Source of the DNA: Aldrovandia affinis
Taxonomy: Eukaryota; Chordata; Actinopteri; Notacanthiformes; Halosauridae
Reading direction: 5' to 3'
Assembly (NCBI GenBank): GCA_029706075.1
Contig: JAINUG010000178.1
Location: 778,429-842,428 of the forward strand
Length of the DNA stretch: 64,000 nt
Part shown: positions 45,563 to 56,057 of the stretch, piece by piece
How the letters are laid out: each line of letters starts with the position of its first letter
How positions within the stretch are numbered: the first letter of the stretch is position 1
Notes under the pieces: model-generated
What the model saw: the letters and a program-made list of their open reading frames with translations, nothing else
Databases searched by the model: none
Told to the model about the DNA's origin: nothing
Made by a program: the position numbers and the translations under genes

Positions 45563-45929
45563 TTACTATAGGTAGGACATGTCACTGTGCATTGCTGTGT
45601 AGTGCTCAAAGTTAAACAAACAAATGTACGTTTTAGTACTAGACCAAAGTGGGGGTCTCTAATGCCACCTGCTGGCTTAAATTCGCACTTGTAAGATGCT
45701 TTTTTATCGATGCCACTGAGGCAAGCGCTCTGTTATTTGTATTACGATAAATTACGCCAGTACACGCCACACCACTAGGATGACCATACGTCTGGCATTA
45801 GTCCGGTTTTAAAGTGCTCTGTCGCTAGAAAAACACTCAGTTGTTCATTAAATCACGACGAACAATTAGAGTAGATTCGATTCTTATTGGTTTATGTATT
45901 TGTCAAATAACGAATGGCCTGTGTCATTG
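45563..45929. other. Unassigned stretch
   Basis: No gene or repeat recognised. Confidence 0.4.
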
Positions 45930-45939
45930 GTCTAATACA

Positions 45940-46140
45940 CAGGTGTCAAACTCATTCCATCGAGGGCCGAGTGTATGCAGGTTTTTGTTGCAACCAATGC
46001 ACTGCACCAGGTGATTTCACTAATTAGCTCACTTCTTCAACTAAGGGAGGGACCTAATTGAAATCACCTGGAGTAGTGCATTGGTTACAACAAAAACCTG
46101 CATACACTCGGCCCTCTGTGGAATGAGTTTGACACCCCTG
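45940..46140. mobile_element. hAT-like foldback MITE
   Basis: Termini CAGGTGTCAAACTC and GAGTTTGACACCCCTG. The interior is palindromic (CGAGTGTATGCAGGTTTTTG against CAAAAACCTGCATACACTCG). GTCTAATACA flanks both sides (45930-45939, 46141-46150), an exact target duplication; 8 bp is expected for hAT and the extra bases may be chance. Same superfamily as the 30549 copy. Confidence 0.88.
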
Positions 46141-46269
46141 GTCTAATACATGTCAACAAATAGCACGCTTTAATATGACGTTCTTACGTACACTGTGGGC
46201 GCGAGCGGCAGGTCACGCGATTTTTCGCTATCGGGGAGTGCTCGGTGCTATCGTAGCCAGCCCTGCAAA

Positions 46270-46446
46270 ATGCCGAAACGGAAGACTTCATACAACCCAG
46301 AGTGCTCAAAAGACCGCAGATTTATTTCTAAAAGCAGAAAAGACGATTACAGAAAGCCAACAGAAGGCTTGTGGAAAATGTCAGGAAGGGACAAAAGTAC
46401 CAAAAGTAGACCATCCACTTATTGTGAGTACATTCTGGGGTTTTGA
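46270..46446 (+). CDS. Small ORF of unknown status
   Basis: 58 codons beginning MPKRKTSYNPECSKDR, preceded by a short CpG-bearing stretch (46187-46255). The basic start is reminiscent of N-termini of some hAT/BED-type transposase-derived proteins, but no zinc-binding residues follow. It could equally be a decayed exon or chance. Confidence 0.2.
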   Translation: MPKRKTSYNPECSKDRRFISKSRKDDYRKPTEGLWKMSGRDKSTKSRPSTYCEYILGF

Positions 46447-46839
46447 AAATGGCCACCCTATCTGTCACTATGTATCGCTATTTCAGGACTGCAGTGTAAC
46501 AGGTTTGGGATCTAGGCTTGTAAATCCAAAATCCAAATCCAAACTTGGATCAGCTATAATGTATAATTAAATACATAATTTATTAGCATAGTGCCATTCT
46601 AAAACGCAAGGACACTTAATGTGAGGGAAGGTGAGAAAATGAAACATCGCAACACAAAACCACGAGGGAAATATCAAAAATATGATGGCAGAGCATCACA
46701 AACAGAGTAACGATAAAACCAGTACTCTCAATATATGAAAGTTGTATTTTATTGTTTCTTTTTTTCTATTCACAGTTTAATAGTATTTTTCTTTTTCAAA
46801 TGTAACATTTTCCAACTAAAGGAAAAAAGGGCACTCATA

Positions 46840-48046
46840 CACTATATGGCCAAAAGTCAGTGGACACCTGACCATCACACCTATATGAGCTTGTTGGACA
46901 TCCCATTCTAAAACCATGGGCATTAATATGGAGTTGGACCCCCCTTTGACATGACAGCTGCCACTCTTCTGGGAAGGCTTTCCACAAGATTTTGGAGTGT
47001 GTCTGTGGGAATTTGTGCCCATTCAGCCAAAAGAGCATCTGTGAGGTCAGGCACTGATGTTGGACGAGAAGGCCTGGCTCGCAATCGGCATTCTAATTCC
47101 TCCCAAAGGTGTTCAATGGGGTTGAGGTCAGGGCTCTGTGCAGGCCAATCGAGTTCCTCCACACCAAACTCGTCTAACCATGTCTTTATGGACCTCGCTT
47201 TGTGCACAGGGGCACAGTCATGCTGGAACAGCAAAGGGCCTTCCCCAAACTGTTGCCACAAAGTTGGAAGCGCCCAATTGGCTAAGATGTCTTTGCATCC
47301 TATAGCATTAAGAATACCCTTCACTGGAACTAAGGGGCCTATACCAAACCCTGAGAAACAGCCCCAGACCATTATCCCTCCTCCTACAGTAGGCACTATG
47401 CATTCCGGAAGGTAGCGTTCTCCTGGCATCCGCCAAGCCCAGATTCGTCCATCAGACTGCCAGATAGTGAAGCGTGATTCATCTCTCCAAAGAACACGTT
47501 TCCACTGCTCCAGAGTCCAGTTGCGGCGTGCTTTACACCACTCCAGCCGACGCTTGGCATTGCGCATGGTGATGAGAGGCTTGTGTGCAGCTGCTCGGCC
47601 ATGGAAACCCATTCCATGAAGCTCCCGACGCACAGTTCTTGTGCTGATAGTGCTTCCAGAGGCAGTTTGGTACTCTGTAGTGAGTGATGCAGCAGATGAT
47701 AGGCGATTTTTACGCGCTATGCGCTTCAGCACTCGTCGGCCCCGCTCTGTGAGTTCCACCACTTTGTGGCCGAGCTGTTGTTGCTCCTAGGTGCTTCCAC
47801 TTCACAATAATAGCACTTACAGTTGACCGGGGCACATCTAGTAGGGCAGAAATTTCACGAACTGACTTGTGGCAAAAGTGGCATCCTATGACAGTGCTGC
47901 GTTTAAAGTCACTGAGCTCTTTACGAACCATTCTGAATTCTAAATGTTTGTCTGTGGAGATTGCATGGCTATGTGCCGGATTTTATGCACCTGTTGGCAA
48001 TGGGTGTGGCTGAAACACCTGTCCACTGACTTTTGGCCATATAGTG
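46840..48046 (-). mobile_element. Near-complete Tc1 transposon
   Basis: A 1207-bp element flanked by TA on both sides (46838-46839, 48047-48048). Inverted ends start CACTATATGGCCAAAAGTCA and match for about 27 bp. It carries one transposase gene on the minus strand. Little decay: ends intact, one frameshift. Confidence 0.93.
46923..47931 (-). pseudogene. Tc1 transposase, single frameshift
   Basis: This cut-and-paste enzyme binds the terminal repeats and moves the element between TA sites. The N-terminal part (start 47931, MVRKELSDFKRSTVIG) holds the helix-turn-helix region (VREISALLDVPRSTVSAII). Near 47765 the frame slips, and the rest continues as an open 279-codon frame to 46923. The catalytic triad is present: D in [13 protein letters not shown] in [13 protein letters not shown] and E in [13 protein letters not shown]. 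There are 34 residues between the last two, so it is a DD34E enzyme. [10 protein letters not shown] and a final KGGPTPY are typical. It is inactive as it stands because of the slip. Confidence 0.92.
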
Positions 48047-48370
48047 TATATACAAAAGGGCCAACAATACATTTCCACAAGGACAGGGACACAACACAAT
48101 ACATTCAATATATGAAAGACCGCGCGAGAAGTTATCAACAGGTGTAGATTAACAACTTTGATTAGCTTCCACGGCTCGGGCCCCATCATCTCTTTAACAG
48201 TTTGTTTTCCGTCTAAAGCAGTTCATAAATTGTTACCCACAATCCCCGGTGTCCATTTCCTTTTCCCAGAATGCCCCCTTTGTTCGTGAACCCCATTGGG
48301 AAGGGTAGAGGCTAGGTCCTAGATTTAAATACCTAGATGCCGCCTTGGCTGCTGTTGTATGTTGCAGCGA
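48047..48370. other. Unassigned stretch
   Basis: No feature recognised between the Tc1 end and the candidate promoter. Confidence 0.4.
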
Positions 48371-48700
48371 TGCGTCTGCACGGCCGCCATATTGGCGCGG
48401 GCAAGATCCGCGACTAAACAAACGCATGTGTATTGAGAGATTCAGACTTCCCCTGATAAAATCTGCTGTCACTCGCTTAATTCTCAACCAATTTTTGTGA
48501 AATTTAGCTTGTTATAAACGTGAGACATTTCTGCATAACATAATTTCCCAACATCTCCCAATTTCACAACTGTTTCGTTTTCTCAACGATTTTCCACAGA
48601 ACCTGGCTGTGAACACGGTATGAAGAGGAATTAGCCTCTGCAAAACAAAACAGGCGGAACCACAGAAGCAAGGCTCATGGGATAACTTTTCTCAGGTAAG
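48371..48700 (+). promoter_or_regulatory. Candidate promoter and noncoding first exon
   Basis: CGGCCGCCATATTGGCGCGG at 48381-48400 combines a YY1-like GCCGCCAT with an E2F-like TTGGCGCG, both common at TATA-less start sites. About 300 bp downstream lies CTCAG|GTAAGTG (48691-48701), a strong 5' splice site. No exon 2 was identified. Suggestive only. Confidence 0.3.
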
Positions 48701-48815
48701 TGGCTATTTCACTATTTCACTGTCACTTAAAGCTGACGTTGAATGACCGACAGATATCGCCATGATGATAACAAAACACATAACGTTAGCTAGTTGTCAA
48801 ACCACTGCATGACCA

Positions 48816-49558
48816 GGGGCCTGACTCACGAAACAGGATTAGTGGGTTCACCCTCACCAATCAGCTCTCTGGAAAATGGCCTTACCAATCCTAGAGAATT
48901 GCGCAATTGGTTTTTTATATCAGAGATACAATATTCCCTCTGCAAAGAATCTGTGTCTTTGCAAGCTTCTGGAGCCGCATGTCACAAATGCCACTCGTCG
49001 AAGCCATGCGATCACTGTGCAGCAGTATGTGTGTATTGCCCTACGTTTTCTAGCCACCTGTACATACACGTATTCCGTTGGGGATGCGGAGAACCTGAGC
49101 AAACATACAGTTCATATAGTTATATGTATATAGTTATCAATAATGAATGAAATGTACTGTTGCATATTAAGCACGGTGTAATTTTCTCATATGATTCCCG
49201 AGTGATTGGTGCAATAAATTGCACTCACATTACGATCACCCGCAGCCCTGGGTGAGCCACAGTCGTGAGACCGGAAACCCAGGGTTAAGCACAAAGTTAG
49301 CTCGCTAACCCACCAATCCTGCTTCGTGAAACAGTGCTCTGGATCTGTTCATATTGCATGCGATTGGCTGTGTTACAAACACAGCCCCTTTTGTGTGTAC
49401 GCGCTCATAGGTCGATCGGAAAACCCAGGGTTGACAGAGCGAGTTGATGACCACCGTCGTGAGACAGGTTAGCCATAATTGCCGTTGTTAGGCTTTGTGT
49501 AGCCAGCTAACGCAAAGATACCCTGACTATGTTGAACTTCCTTCGTGAGACAGGCCCC
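48816..49558 (+). mobile_element. PIF/Harbinger-type element remnant
   Basis: Ends GGGGCCTGACTCACGAA and TTCGTGAGACAGGCCCC are inverted repeats with one mismatch. Internal sequence repeats the GTGAGAC and GAAACCCAGGGTT motifs. The coding remnant inside matches Harbinger transposase. The 3-bp target duplication usual for this superfamily is not evident. Confidence 0.65.
48876..49133 (+). pseudogene. Harbinger transposase N-terminal fragment
   Basis: The open segment includes LCKLLEPHVTNATRRSHAIT, VQQYVCIALRFLATCTY and SVGDAENLSKHTV. This resembles the helix-turn-helix segment just before the DDE nuclease of PIF/Harbinger (HARBI1-like) transposases. The catalytic domain is deleted. Confidence 0.7.
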
Positions 49559-49927
49559 AAGTGACTGAAAGTGATATTTACTTGATAGTCTAATCCGTTG
49601 TTGCGGAAGCCACGTAAGTGTGGATTTCTCCATTTATTATAATCTCATCGTCCCCCCAACACACATGCACTTGTCAATTACAATATACTAATAAAACCAC
49701 AAATGATATTACTATAGGGTGCAGTAGTGATGTTAGGTCTGACACTGAAGCTCCGATGCCTGCTTCTAACTCGCCGGTCATTTTAAATGAACTACTGCTT
49801 CGGAGCTTACTTTGTTACGGAAATGATCATGTGAAATATGACGTCCGAAGCAAACACTGCATTGTTCCCTCAGTGAATCACATGACTGGTTTGATTTGCT
49901 GCGTACGGGTTTGACAGGTTTGAAACA

Positions 49928-50048
49928 AACTGAATTGCTTCAGTGAAAAATATCCAGCTGTATAAATGGATTGTATGTAAAGAAATGTGAACTGTGTAAG
50001 TCGCTCTGGATAAGAGCGTCTGCTAAATGCATAAAATGTAAATGTAAT
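49928..50048 (+). mobile_element. V-SINE-like element, 3' half
   Basis: Begins inside the core (AATTGCTTCAGTGAAAAATA) with TCCAGCTGTATAAATGGATT. It ends AAGTCGCTCTGGATAAGAGC then GTCTGCTAAATGCA, a perfect GGATA stem-loop. The tRNA-like head is missing. Confidence 0.85.
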
Positions 50049-50630
50049 GCAAATGTTCCCTATATAATGAACTCTAAAAGTGAACAAATCGTGGGTTGTA
50101 GTAGTAGATGCGTGCATAGTCATCGTTGTGAAGAGTGGATTAGACTGCGTTTATTTCAGTGCTGTGATGAGCCAGAGAGAAAGAGGAGCTGCTGTTCTCA
50201 AGTGTGAGAACTTTGAATTGATATCTCCGAATAAGTGTAGCGCTGGAGCTCCAGTACATACGTATACGTATACATACGATACAAGACTGTACAGACCTAC
50301 AGCTTGCAAGACTACATATTTTAATTCATAATTTATCATTCATGATATCAGTAGTTTGATAGTTGTCTGTCAGCTATGGGACAAATTTGAAATATTTGAG
50401 AAAACTTTAACTTTGACCTAATTATCATACATATAATATATATATATATACATAATTGCCCTGTATATATAAACCAAACATTGTTCTCCCCTTTGTAATG
50501 GTTTAAAACACTGTGTTTGAAAGGGAAGAGTTAGTATTTATTCATGTGCTCTGATGCACAAACAAACAATAACAATTCATGAAATATGTACTGAATTAAG
50601 ACAGGTCCATGGATCCATTCAAAAGTTTCA
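50049..50630. other. Unassigned stretch
   Basis: No gene motif. Short TACGTATACG and AT repeats near 50260 and 50432. Confidence 0.4.
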
Positions 50631-50862
50631 CATTACATTTTACATGTACCTTTTAGGCTTTTTGCAGACGCTGTTATTCAGAGCGACTTACACAGTTTAC
50701 ATTTCTTTACATACAATCCATTTATACAGCTGGATATTTTACTGAAGAAATGCAGGTTAAGTACCTTGCTCAAGGGTACAACAGCAGTGTCCCACCTGGG
50801 AATTGAACCTGCAACCTCTGAGTTACAAGCCCAGCTTCCTAACCATTACACTACACTGCCAG
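50631..50862 (-). mobile_element. V-SINE-like element, full length, minus strand
   Basis: Minus-strand order: head TGGCAGTGTAGTGTAATGGT, B box GGTTCAATTCCCAGG, core CCCTTGAGCAAGGTACTTAA and ATATCCAGCTGTATAAATGG, tail AAGTCGCTCTGAATAACAGC. The best full-length copy in the window apart from two loop-region changes. Confidence 0.88.
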
Positions 50863-51106
50863 CCCTACATTACATAACCTTTGTAACACCACCCTCACTA
50901 AACAAACATACACCAAAAAAACAAAAAACAGAGTTGCTTCATTGCCAGGTTTCTATCGGGATTTAACAAAAGAAATAGGTTGGTATACTATGTCTGTACC
51001 TTGGTATGGGCACCGAATGGAGAAGACAAAACCTCCTGCAGTGAAACACAAGGTGGTGCCAGAGAGCCACTTGTGGGATGAGCAACATGTGACGAGTATA
51101 GACCAG

Positions 51107-51272
51107 GGTTACTCTAATCAGGTCCTGGTGAGCAGAGCACTGCTGTTTTTCCCCACACTCCCTTTACCCGGGAGTCAGGTGTGAAGACACTCTGGCCAAC
51201 CAATTGCACTAATTGTTCAATTAGCTAGAGAAGGGAAAACCAGGACCGGATTTGGATGATCTCTGGCTCAGG
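51107..51272. mobile_element. MITE related to the CAGGGTTACTC family
   Basis: Left end CCAGGGTTACTCTAATC. Interior GAAGACACTCTGGCCAACCA and CAATTGCACTAATTGTTCAA match the copy at 57785-57895. The right end is decayed (GATTTGGATGATCTCTGG). Confidence 0.6.
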
Positions 51273-51354
51273 GTCCAGATATGAAGCCACAGGTGTCTTC
51301 CCGCTTGAGGCTCAATATCTGTGAAGGAGAATTGCTGGTCCCTCATGGTCCAGG

Positions 51355-51518
51355 GACTGAATCCTTTTGACTTTTGACGAAAGGAGGTTGCGGGTTCAAA
51401 TTCGCTCCAATATTATATGTTTTGCTGCCGTCGCAAATGTAAGAAATGTAAACTGTAAGTCGCTCTGGATAAGAGCGTCTGCTAAATGCCTGTAATGTAA
51501 TAATGTAATGTAATGTAT
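51355..51518 (+). mobile_element. Decayed SINE with L2-type tail
   Basis: B-box-like GGGTTCAAATTC and the tail AAGTCGCTCTGGATAAGAGC then GTCTGCTAAATGCC, with TAATG repeats after it. Confidence 0.7.
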
Positions 51519-51709
51519 ACCTGTATGTATATAGAGTACCCTCCAAAGTTATTCACATAAAGATTACTCTTGATAAAGATGAACAAAGAAGGATGTGTTA
51601 AATAAACAATACAGGGAATGAAAATTATACATTTGTTAATTATTTTATACTAATACAATTGCTCAGAAAAAAAGACGATTTCATATATATATACATATAT
51701 ATATATATA

Positions 51710-52927
51710 CACTCAGTAGCCACTTTATTAGGTACACCTTTCTAGTACTGGGTAGGACCCCCCTTTGCCCCCAGAACAGCCTGAATTCTTTGTGGCATGG
51801 ATTCAACAAGGTGCTGGAAACATTCCTCAGAGATTCTGGTCCATGTTGACATGATAGCATCACGCAGTTGCTGCAGATTTGTCGGCTGCACATTCATGTT
51901 CCGAATCTCCCGTTCCACCACATCCCAAACGTGCTCTATTGGACTGAGATCTGGTGACTGTGGAGGCCATTGGAGTACACTGAACTCATTGTCATGTTCG
52001 TGCAACCAGCTTGAGATGACATGTGCTTTATGACATGGCGCATTATCCTGCTGGAAGTAGCCATTAGAAGATGGGTAGACTGTGGCCATAAAGGGATGCA
52101 CATGGTCAGCAACAAGACTCAGGTAGGCTGTGGCATTTAAACAATGCTCAATGGTATTAAACATTCCCCACACCATTATACCACCACCAGCAGCCTGAAC
52201 CGTTGACACAAGGCAGGATGTATGCATGGATTCATGTTGTTTACACCAAATTCTGACCCTACCATCTGCATGTTGCAGCAGAAATTGAGATTTGTCAGAC
52301 CAGGCAAAGTTTTTCCAATCTTTGACTGTCCAGTTTTGGTGAGCCTGTGCCCACTGTAGCCTCGCTTTCCTGTTCTAAGCTGACAGGAGTGGAACCCAGT
52401 GTGGTCTTCTGCTGCTGTAGCCCATCCACTTCAAGGTTCGACGTGTTGTGCGTTCAGAGATGCTCTTCTGCATACCACTGTTGTGGTAACGTGGTAACGC
52501 TGTTGTAACGTGTGGCTATTTGAGTTACTGTCGCCTTCCTGTCAGCTTGAACCAGCCTGGCCATTCTCCTCTGACCTCTCTCATTAACAAGGCATTTTCG
52601 CCCACAGAACTGCCGCTTGCTGGATGTTTTTAGTTTTTCGCACCAATCTCTGTAAACTCTAGAGACTGCTGTACTATAAAATCCCATGAGATCAGCAGTT
52701 TCTGAGATACTCACACCACCCAGTCTGGCACCAACAATCATTCCACGGTCAAAGTCACTTAGATCATATTTCTTCCCCATTCTGATTTTTGGTCTGAACA
52801 ACAACCGAACCTCTTGACCATGTCTGCATGCTTTTATGCATTGAGTTGCTGCCACATGATTGGCTGATTAGATAATTGCATTAACGAGCAGGTGTACAGG
52901 TGTACCTAATAAAGTGGCCACTGAGTG
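51710..52927 (-). mobile_element. Tc1/mariner element with 36-residue catalytic spacing
   Basis: 1218 bp, flanked by TA (51708-51709, 52928-52929). Inverted ends begin CACTCAGTAGCCACTTTATT and CACTCAGTGGCCACTTTATT (one mismatch in 29). It sits inside a TA microsatellite. Confidence 0.92.
51742..52855 (-). pseudogene. Transposase of the 51710 element (DD36E-like), decayed
   Basis: The N-terminal segment (52855-52500) includes MGKKYDLSDFDRGMIVGARL and a helix-turn-helix (VSISETADLMGFYSTAVSRV). A slip near 52495 lies at the repeated GTGGTAAC. A TAG stop at about 52376 interrupts the next block. The catalytic region reads FAWSDKSQFLLQ (first D), GYFQQDNAPCHKA (second D) and SPDLSPIEHVWD (E). I count 36 residues between second D and E, versus 34 in classical Tc1, fitting the DD36E (Incomer-type) group. 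The residue after the first D is K rather than the usual E. Confidence 0.85.
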
Positions 52928-53254
52928 TATATATATATATACAGTATATACAGTGAGCACCATAATTCATTGGACAGTGACACATGTTTTGTTATTTTGG
53001 TTCTGTACTCTAGCACTTTTGAGATTGAAGGAGGTTGAAGTGCAGACTGTCAGCTTTAATTTGAGGGTATTTTCATCCATATCGGATGAACCGTTTAGAA
53101 ATTATAGAACCTTTTGTACATAGTCCCCCCCATTTTCAGGCACCATAATTCATTGGACAATTTAACATAAAGTAGAATAAAGTAATCATTTTTAATATTT
53201 GGTCGCATGTCCTTTGCATGCAATGACTGCTTGAAGTCTGCAACGCATAGACAT

Positions 53255-53329
53255 TACATTACATTACATTACATTACATTACAGGCATTTGGCAGACGAT
53301 CTTATCCAGAGCGACGTACAACAAAGTGG
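53255..53329 (-). mobile_element. 75-bp L2/SINE 3'-tail insertion inside the Tc1 element
   Basis: Minus strand GTCGCTCTGGATAAGATCG then TCTGCCAAATGCC followed by (TGTAA)n. Flanked by GACAT (53250-53254, 53330-53334), which restores the Tc1 sequence when removed. Extreme 5' truncation. Confidence 0.85.
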
Positions 53330-53438
53330 GACATCACCAGACGCTGGGTATCTTCCCTGGTGATGCTCTGCCAGGCCTGTACTGCAGCCATCTTCAGTTC
53401 CTGCTTGTTTCAGGGACTTTTTGCCTTCAGTCTCCTCT

Positions 53439-54316
53439 TCATCTTCTCTTCCTCTTCATGTAAAATGCACATTCAATTGGATTCAGATCTGGTGATTGAC
53501 TCGGCCAGTCAAGGATTTTCCACTTTTTGGCTGTCAAAAACCCCTTCGTTGCTCTAGCAGTATGTTTCGGGTCATTGTCTTGTTGCATGATGAAGTGCAA
53601 TCCAGTGAATTTGGAGGCATTTGGTTTTATCTGAGCAGATACAATATTTCTGTAGACTTCAGAATTCATTGTTCTACTTCTGTCTGCAGTCACATCATCG
53701 ATGAAGACAAGTGAGCCCGTTCCACTGGCAGCCATACAGGCCCGAGCCATAACACCCCCTCCACCATGTTTCACAGATGAGGTGGTATGCTTTGGATCAT
53801 GGGCATTTCCTTTTTTTCTCCACACTTTCCTCTTTCCATCACTCTGGTACATGTAAATCTTTGTCTCATCTGTCCACAAGACTTTGTTCCAGAACTCTTG
53901 GGGCTCTTTTAGGTGCTTTTTAGCAAACTGTAATCTCGCCTTTCTGTTCTTCAGGCTTATCAGTGGTTTGCATCTTGTAGTGTACCCTCCTGCTGGTGTA
54001 GTCTTCTACGTATGGTAGACTTTGACACATCTACACCTGCATCCAGGAGAGTGTTTCTGATCTGTTGGGCCGTTGTCAGGGGGGTTTTCTTCACCATAGA
54101 GAGTATTCTCTGGTCATCCACTACAGTGGTCTTCCTCGGTCTACTGGGTCTTTTGACATAATTGAGTTCACCAGTTGTTTTTTTCTTGTTAATGATGAAC
54201 CAAATTGTTGACTTGGACATGCCCAGGGTTTTTGCAATGTTCCTGATTGATTGATTTTCATTTCTGAACCTTATGATGGCCAGCTTAATTTGCATCGACA
54301 CTGCTGTCTTCCTCAT
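53439..54316 (-). pseudogene. Transposase of the 52951 element (DD34E), broken
   Basis: The N-terminal DNA-binding half (from about 54316, MRKTAVSMQIKLAIIRFRNE) contains two helix-turn-helix units (SIRNIAKTLGMSKSTIWFII and TAQQIRNTLLDAGVDVSKST). A frame slip near 53985 leads to the catalytic half. It reads WTDETKIYMY (first D), GGGVMARACM, FIMQQDNDPKHTA (second D) and [11 protein letters not shown] (E), with 34 residues between the last two. It then ends early at a stop (53439), where relatives continue about 60 residues. At least two disabling changes; inactive. Confidence 0.88.
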
Positions 54317-54663
54317 GTTGTCACACCCCAACAACAATCTCCAAAGGCAATTGCAAAGTCTAGAATCAAGTCTAGACATCAACACCTCTCTTCTGCATTC
54401 ACTAACGACACAAATGAATACTCCTGCCTAACGAAACACATCTGTGAAGCCAATTCAACAAATACTTGTAGTACCTTAAAATGGGGGGACCATGTACAAA
54501 AGGTGCTGTCATTTCTAAACGGTTCATCCGATATGGATGAAAATACCCTCAAATTAAAGCTGACAGTCTGCAGTCTGTATCCTTTCAAACTCAAAGTGCT
54601 AGAGTACAGAACCAAAATAACAAAAAATGTGTCACTGTCCAATGAATTATGGTGCTCACTGTA

Positions 54664-55020
54664 TATACACAAGTCATGTATATTACGCGGGGGGGGTGGG
54701 GGAAGCTATCCCCCTTGTTAACTGAAATTAGAAAAACTATTAGTTGTTTATGCATTTGAAAGCCACCCCACCCACGAACCTTGTTATGGGTTTTTTCGTT
54801 TTTTTGATCAACAGAGAATGTGAGCTAAGCCAATTTGATTCACCTGTAAATACTCTGTTGTCGGTTGTCAGTCATCATTCATTCGCTAGTATGTGCAACT
54901 GATTTAAAAAGAGCTATGCCTTCTCGACTGAAGCAAAAGCAGCCACTCCCCAAAGCCACCCACCTCAATAGATCATTCTACACCTCACCTTACCCCACCT
55001 CACCTCACCTCACCTTACAC
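54664..55020. other. Unassigned stretch with CACCT pentamer runs
   Basis: No gene motif. CACCTCACCTTAC-type pentamers lie at about 54980-55020. Confidence 0.4.
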
Positions 55021-55021
55021 A

Positions 55022-55027
<6 letters not shown>

Positions 55028-55065
<38 letters not shown>

Positions 55066-55075
55066 CTGTGTGTGT
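55028..55075. repeat. GT microsatellite
   Basis: (GT)n with one GACT interruption. Confidence 0.95.
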
Positions 55076-55289
55076 ATACTTAGCTATTCATACATACATA
55101 GTTATTCTGTGTGTGTACCACAGTTCATTATGTTTATGAATTTACATGTAAGTAATACCCGGCAAGAGAAATAATTACGATACCAGAAAACACCAAACTC
55201 CCGTTCAGCAGCCATGGGGGCCTGGGGTGGGGCAGGAAAGGGACAGGAAGATAACGGGGCCGGATTGTGCAATGTTGCGTGGACCAGCG

Positions 55290-55612
55290 TGTTGGTCTAA
55301 GAGGGATAACACCCCCCCCACCTCACCCCTAACCTGTTTGGATATGTCTCTACCAGCTGTGCACACTGCGGTTGGGCAATGTTTGCCCATTCCCCCTTAC
55401 AGAACTGTTCAAGCTCAGGCAGATTGCGTGGGGGCCGTTGATGGACTGTGCCCTTCAAGTCATTCCACAGGTTTTCAATAGGATGTAGGTCAGGGCTCTG
55501 ACTAGGCCACTCAAGGACATTCACCTTTTTGTTTCTTTAGCCACTCGACCGTTGCTTTAGCTGTGCGCTTTGGGTTGTTGTCGTGCTGAAAGGTGAACCT
55601 CCTTCCCAGTTT
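55290..55612 (-). pseudogene. Tc1-like transposase C-terminal fragment (DD34E)
   Basis: The minus strand reads [20 protein letters not shown], then after a slip [37 protein letters not shown] and CAQLVETYPNRL. The second D and the E are 34 residues apart if the slip is ignored. Only the last third of the enzyme is present. No terminal repeats found. Confidence 0.8.
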
Positions 55613-55860
55613 AGTATGCTGGATTTAGTCGGCGATGGAGGATATCTCCACTTACAGTCCATCGCTAAGCTGGTCTTAACCTACCTGACACTGGCAAGTT
55701 CTGGGTAGACTCTAGGGGGAGGGTTATACACATTTCAGCCCATCGTGTATAATTGTAGCTTTCAATGTATATTTTGATCAATATTATTAATGCCTCCTGC
55801 TATTATAAACAATATTAATATTTTTGTGAAGAAAACGGCAGCAGCATTTTCATTATGACC
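55613..55860. other. Unassigned stretch
   Basis: Possibly residual Tc1 sequence to about 55650. Otherwise nothing recognised. Confidence 0.35.
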
Positions 55861-55938
55861 CCGTGTGTGAGTGAGTGTGTTTGTGCGTGCGTGCGTGCGT
55901 GCGTGTGTGCATGCGTGTGTGTGTGTGTGTGTGTGCGT
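55861..55938. repeat. GT/GTGC microsatellite
   Basis: (GTGC)n then (GT)n over about 75 bp. Confidence 0.95.
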
Positions 55939-56057
55939 CTTCCTCTGTCCCACCTCTAGTGTAGTTTCCCACTGTCGTCATGAAACACATGGCGCTTGCT
56001 CACCCACACAATTTGTGTTGTTGTTTGGTTGCTTCACACTACATATTTATTGAAATA

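Larger units (their letters stand above)
52951..54661 (-). mobile_element. Tc1-like element with about 180-bp inverted repeats
   Basis: 1711 bp, flanked by TA (52949-52950, 54662-54663). Ends start CAGTGAGCACCATAATTCAT, and the inverted repeats extend to about 53130 and 54483. They include TTCATCCATATCGGATGAAC on both sides. Long repeats of this type mark the IR-type Tc1 group. Only 23 bp of TA-rich DNA separates it from the element at 51710. Confidence 0.92.

Noticed and set aside
54664..55065. Possible coding exon near the CACCT repeats
   Set aside because: Low-complexity pentamers and a GT repeat explain the open frame.
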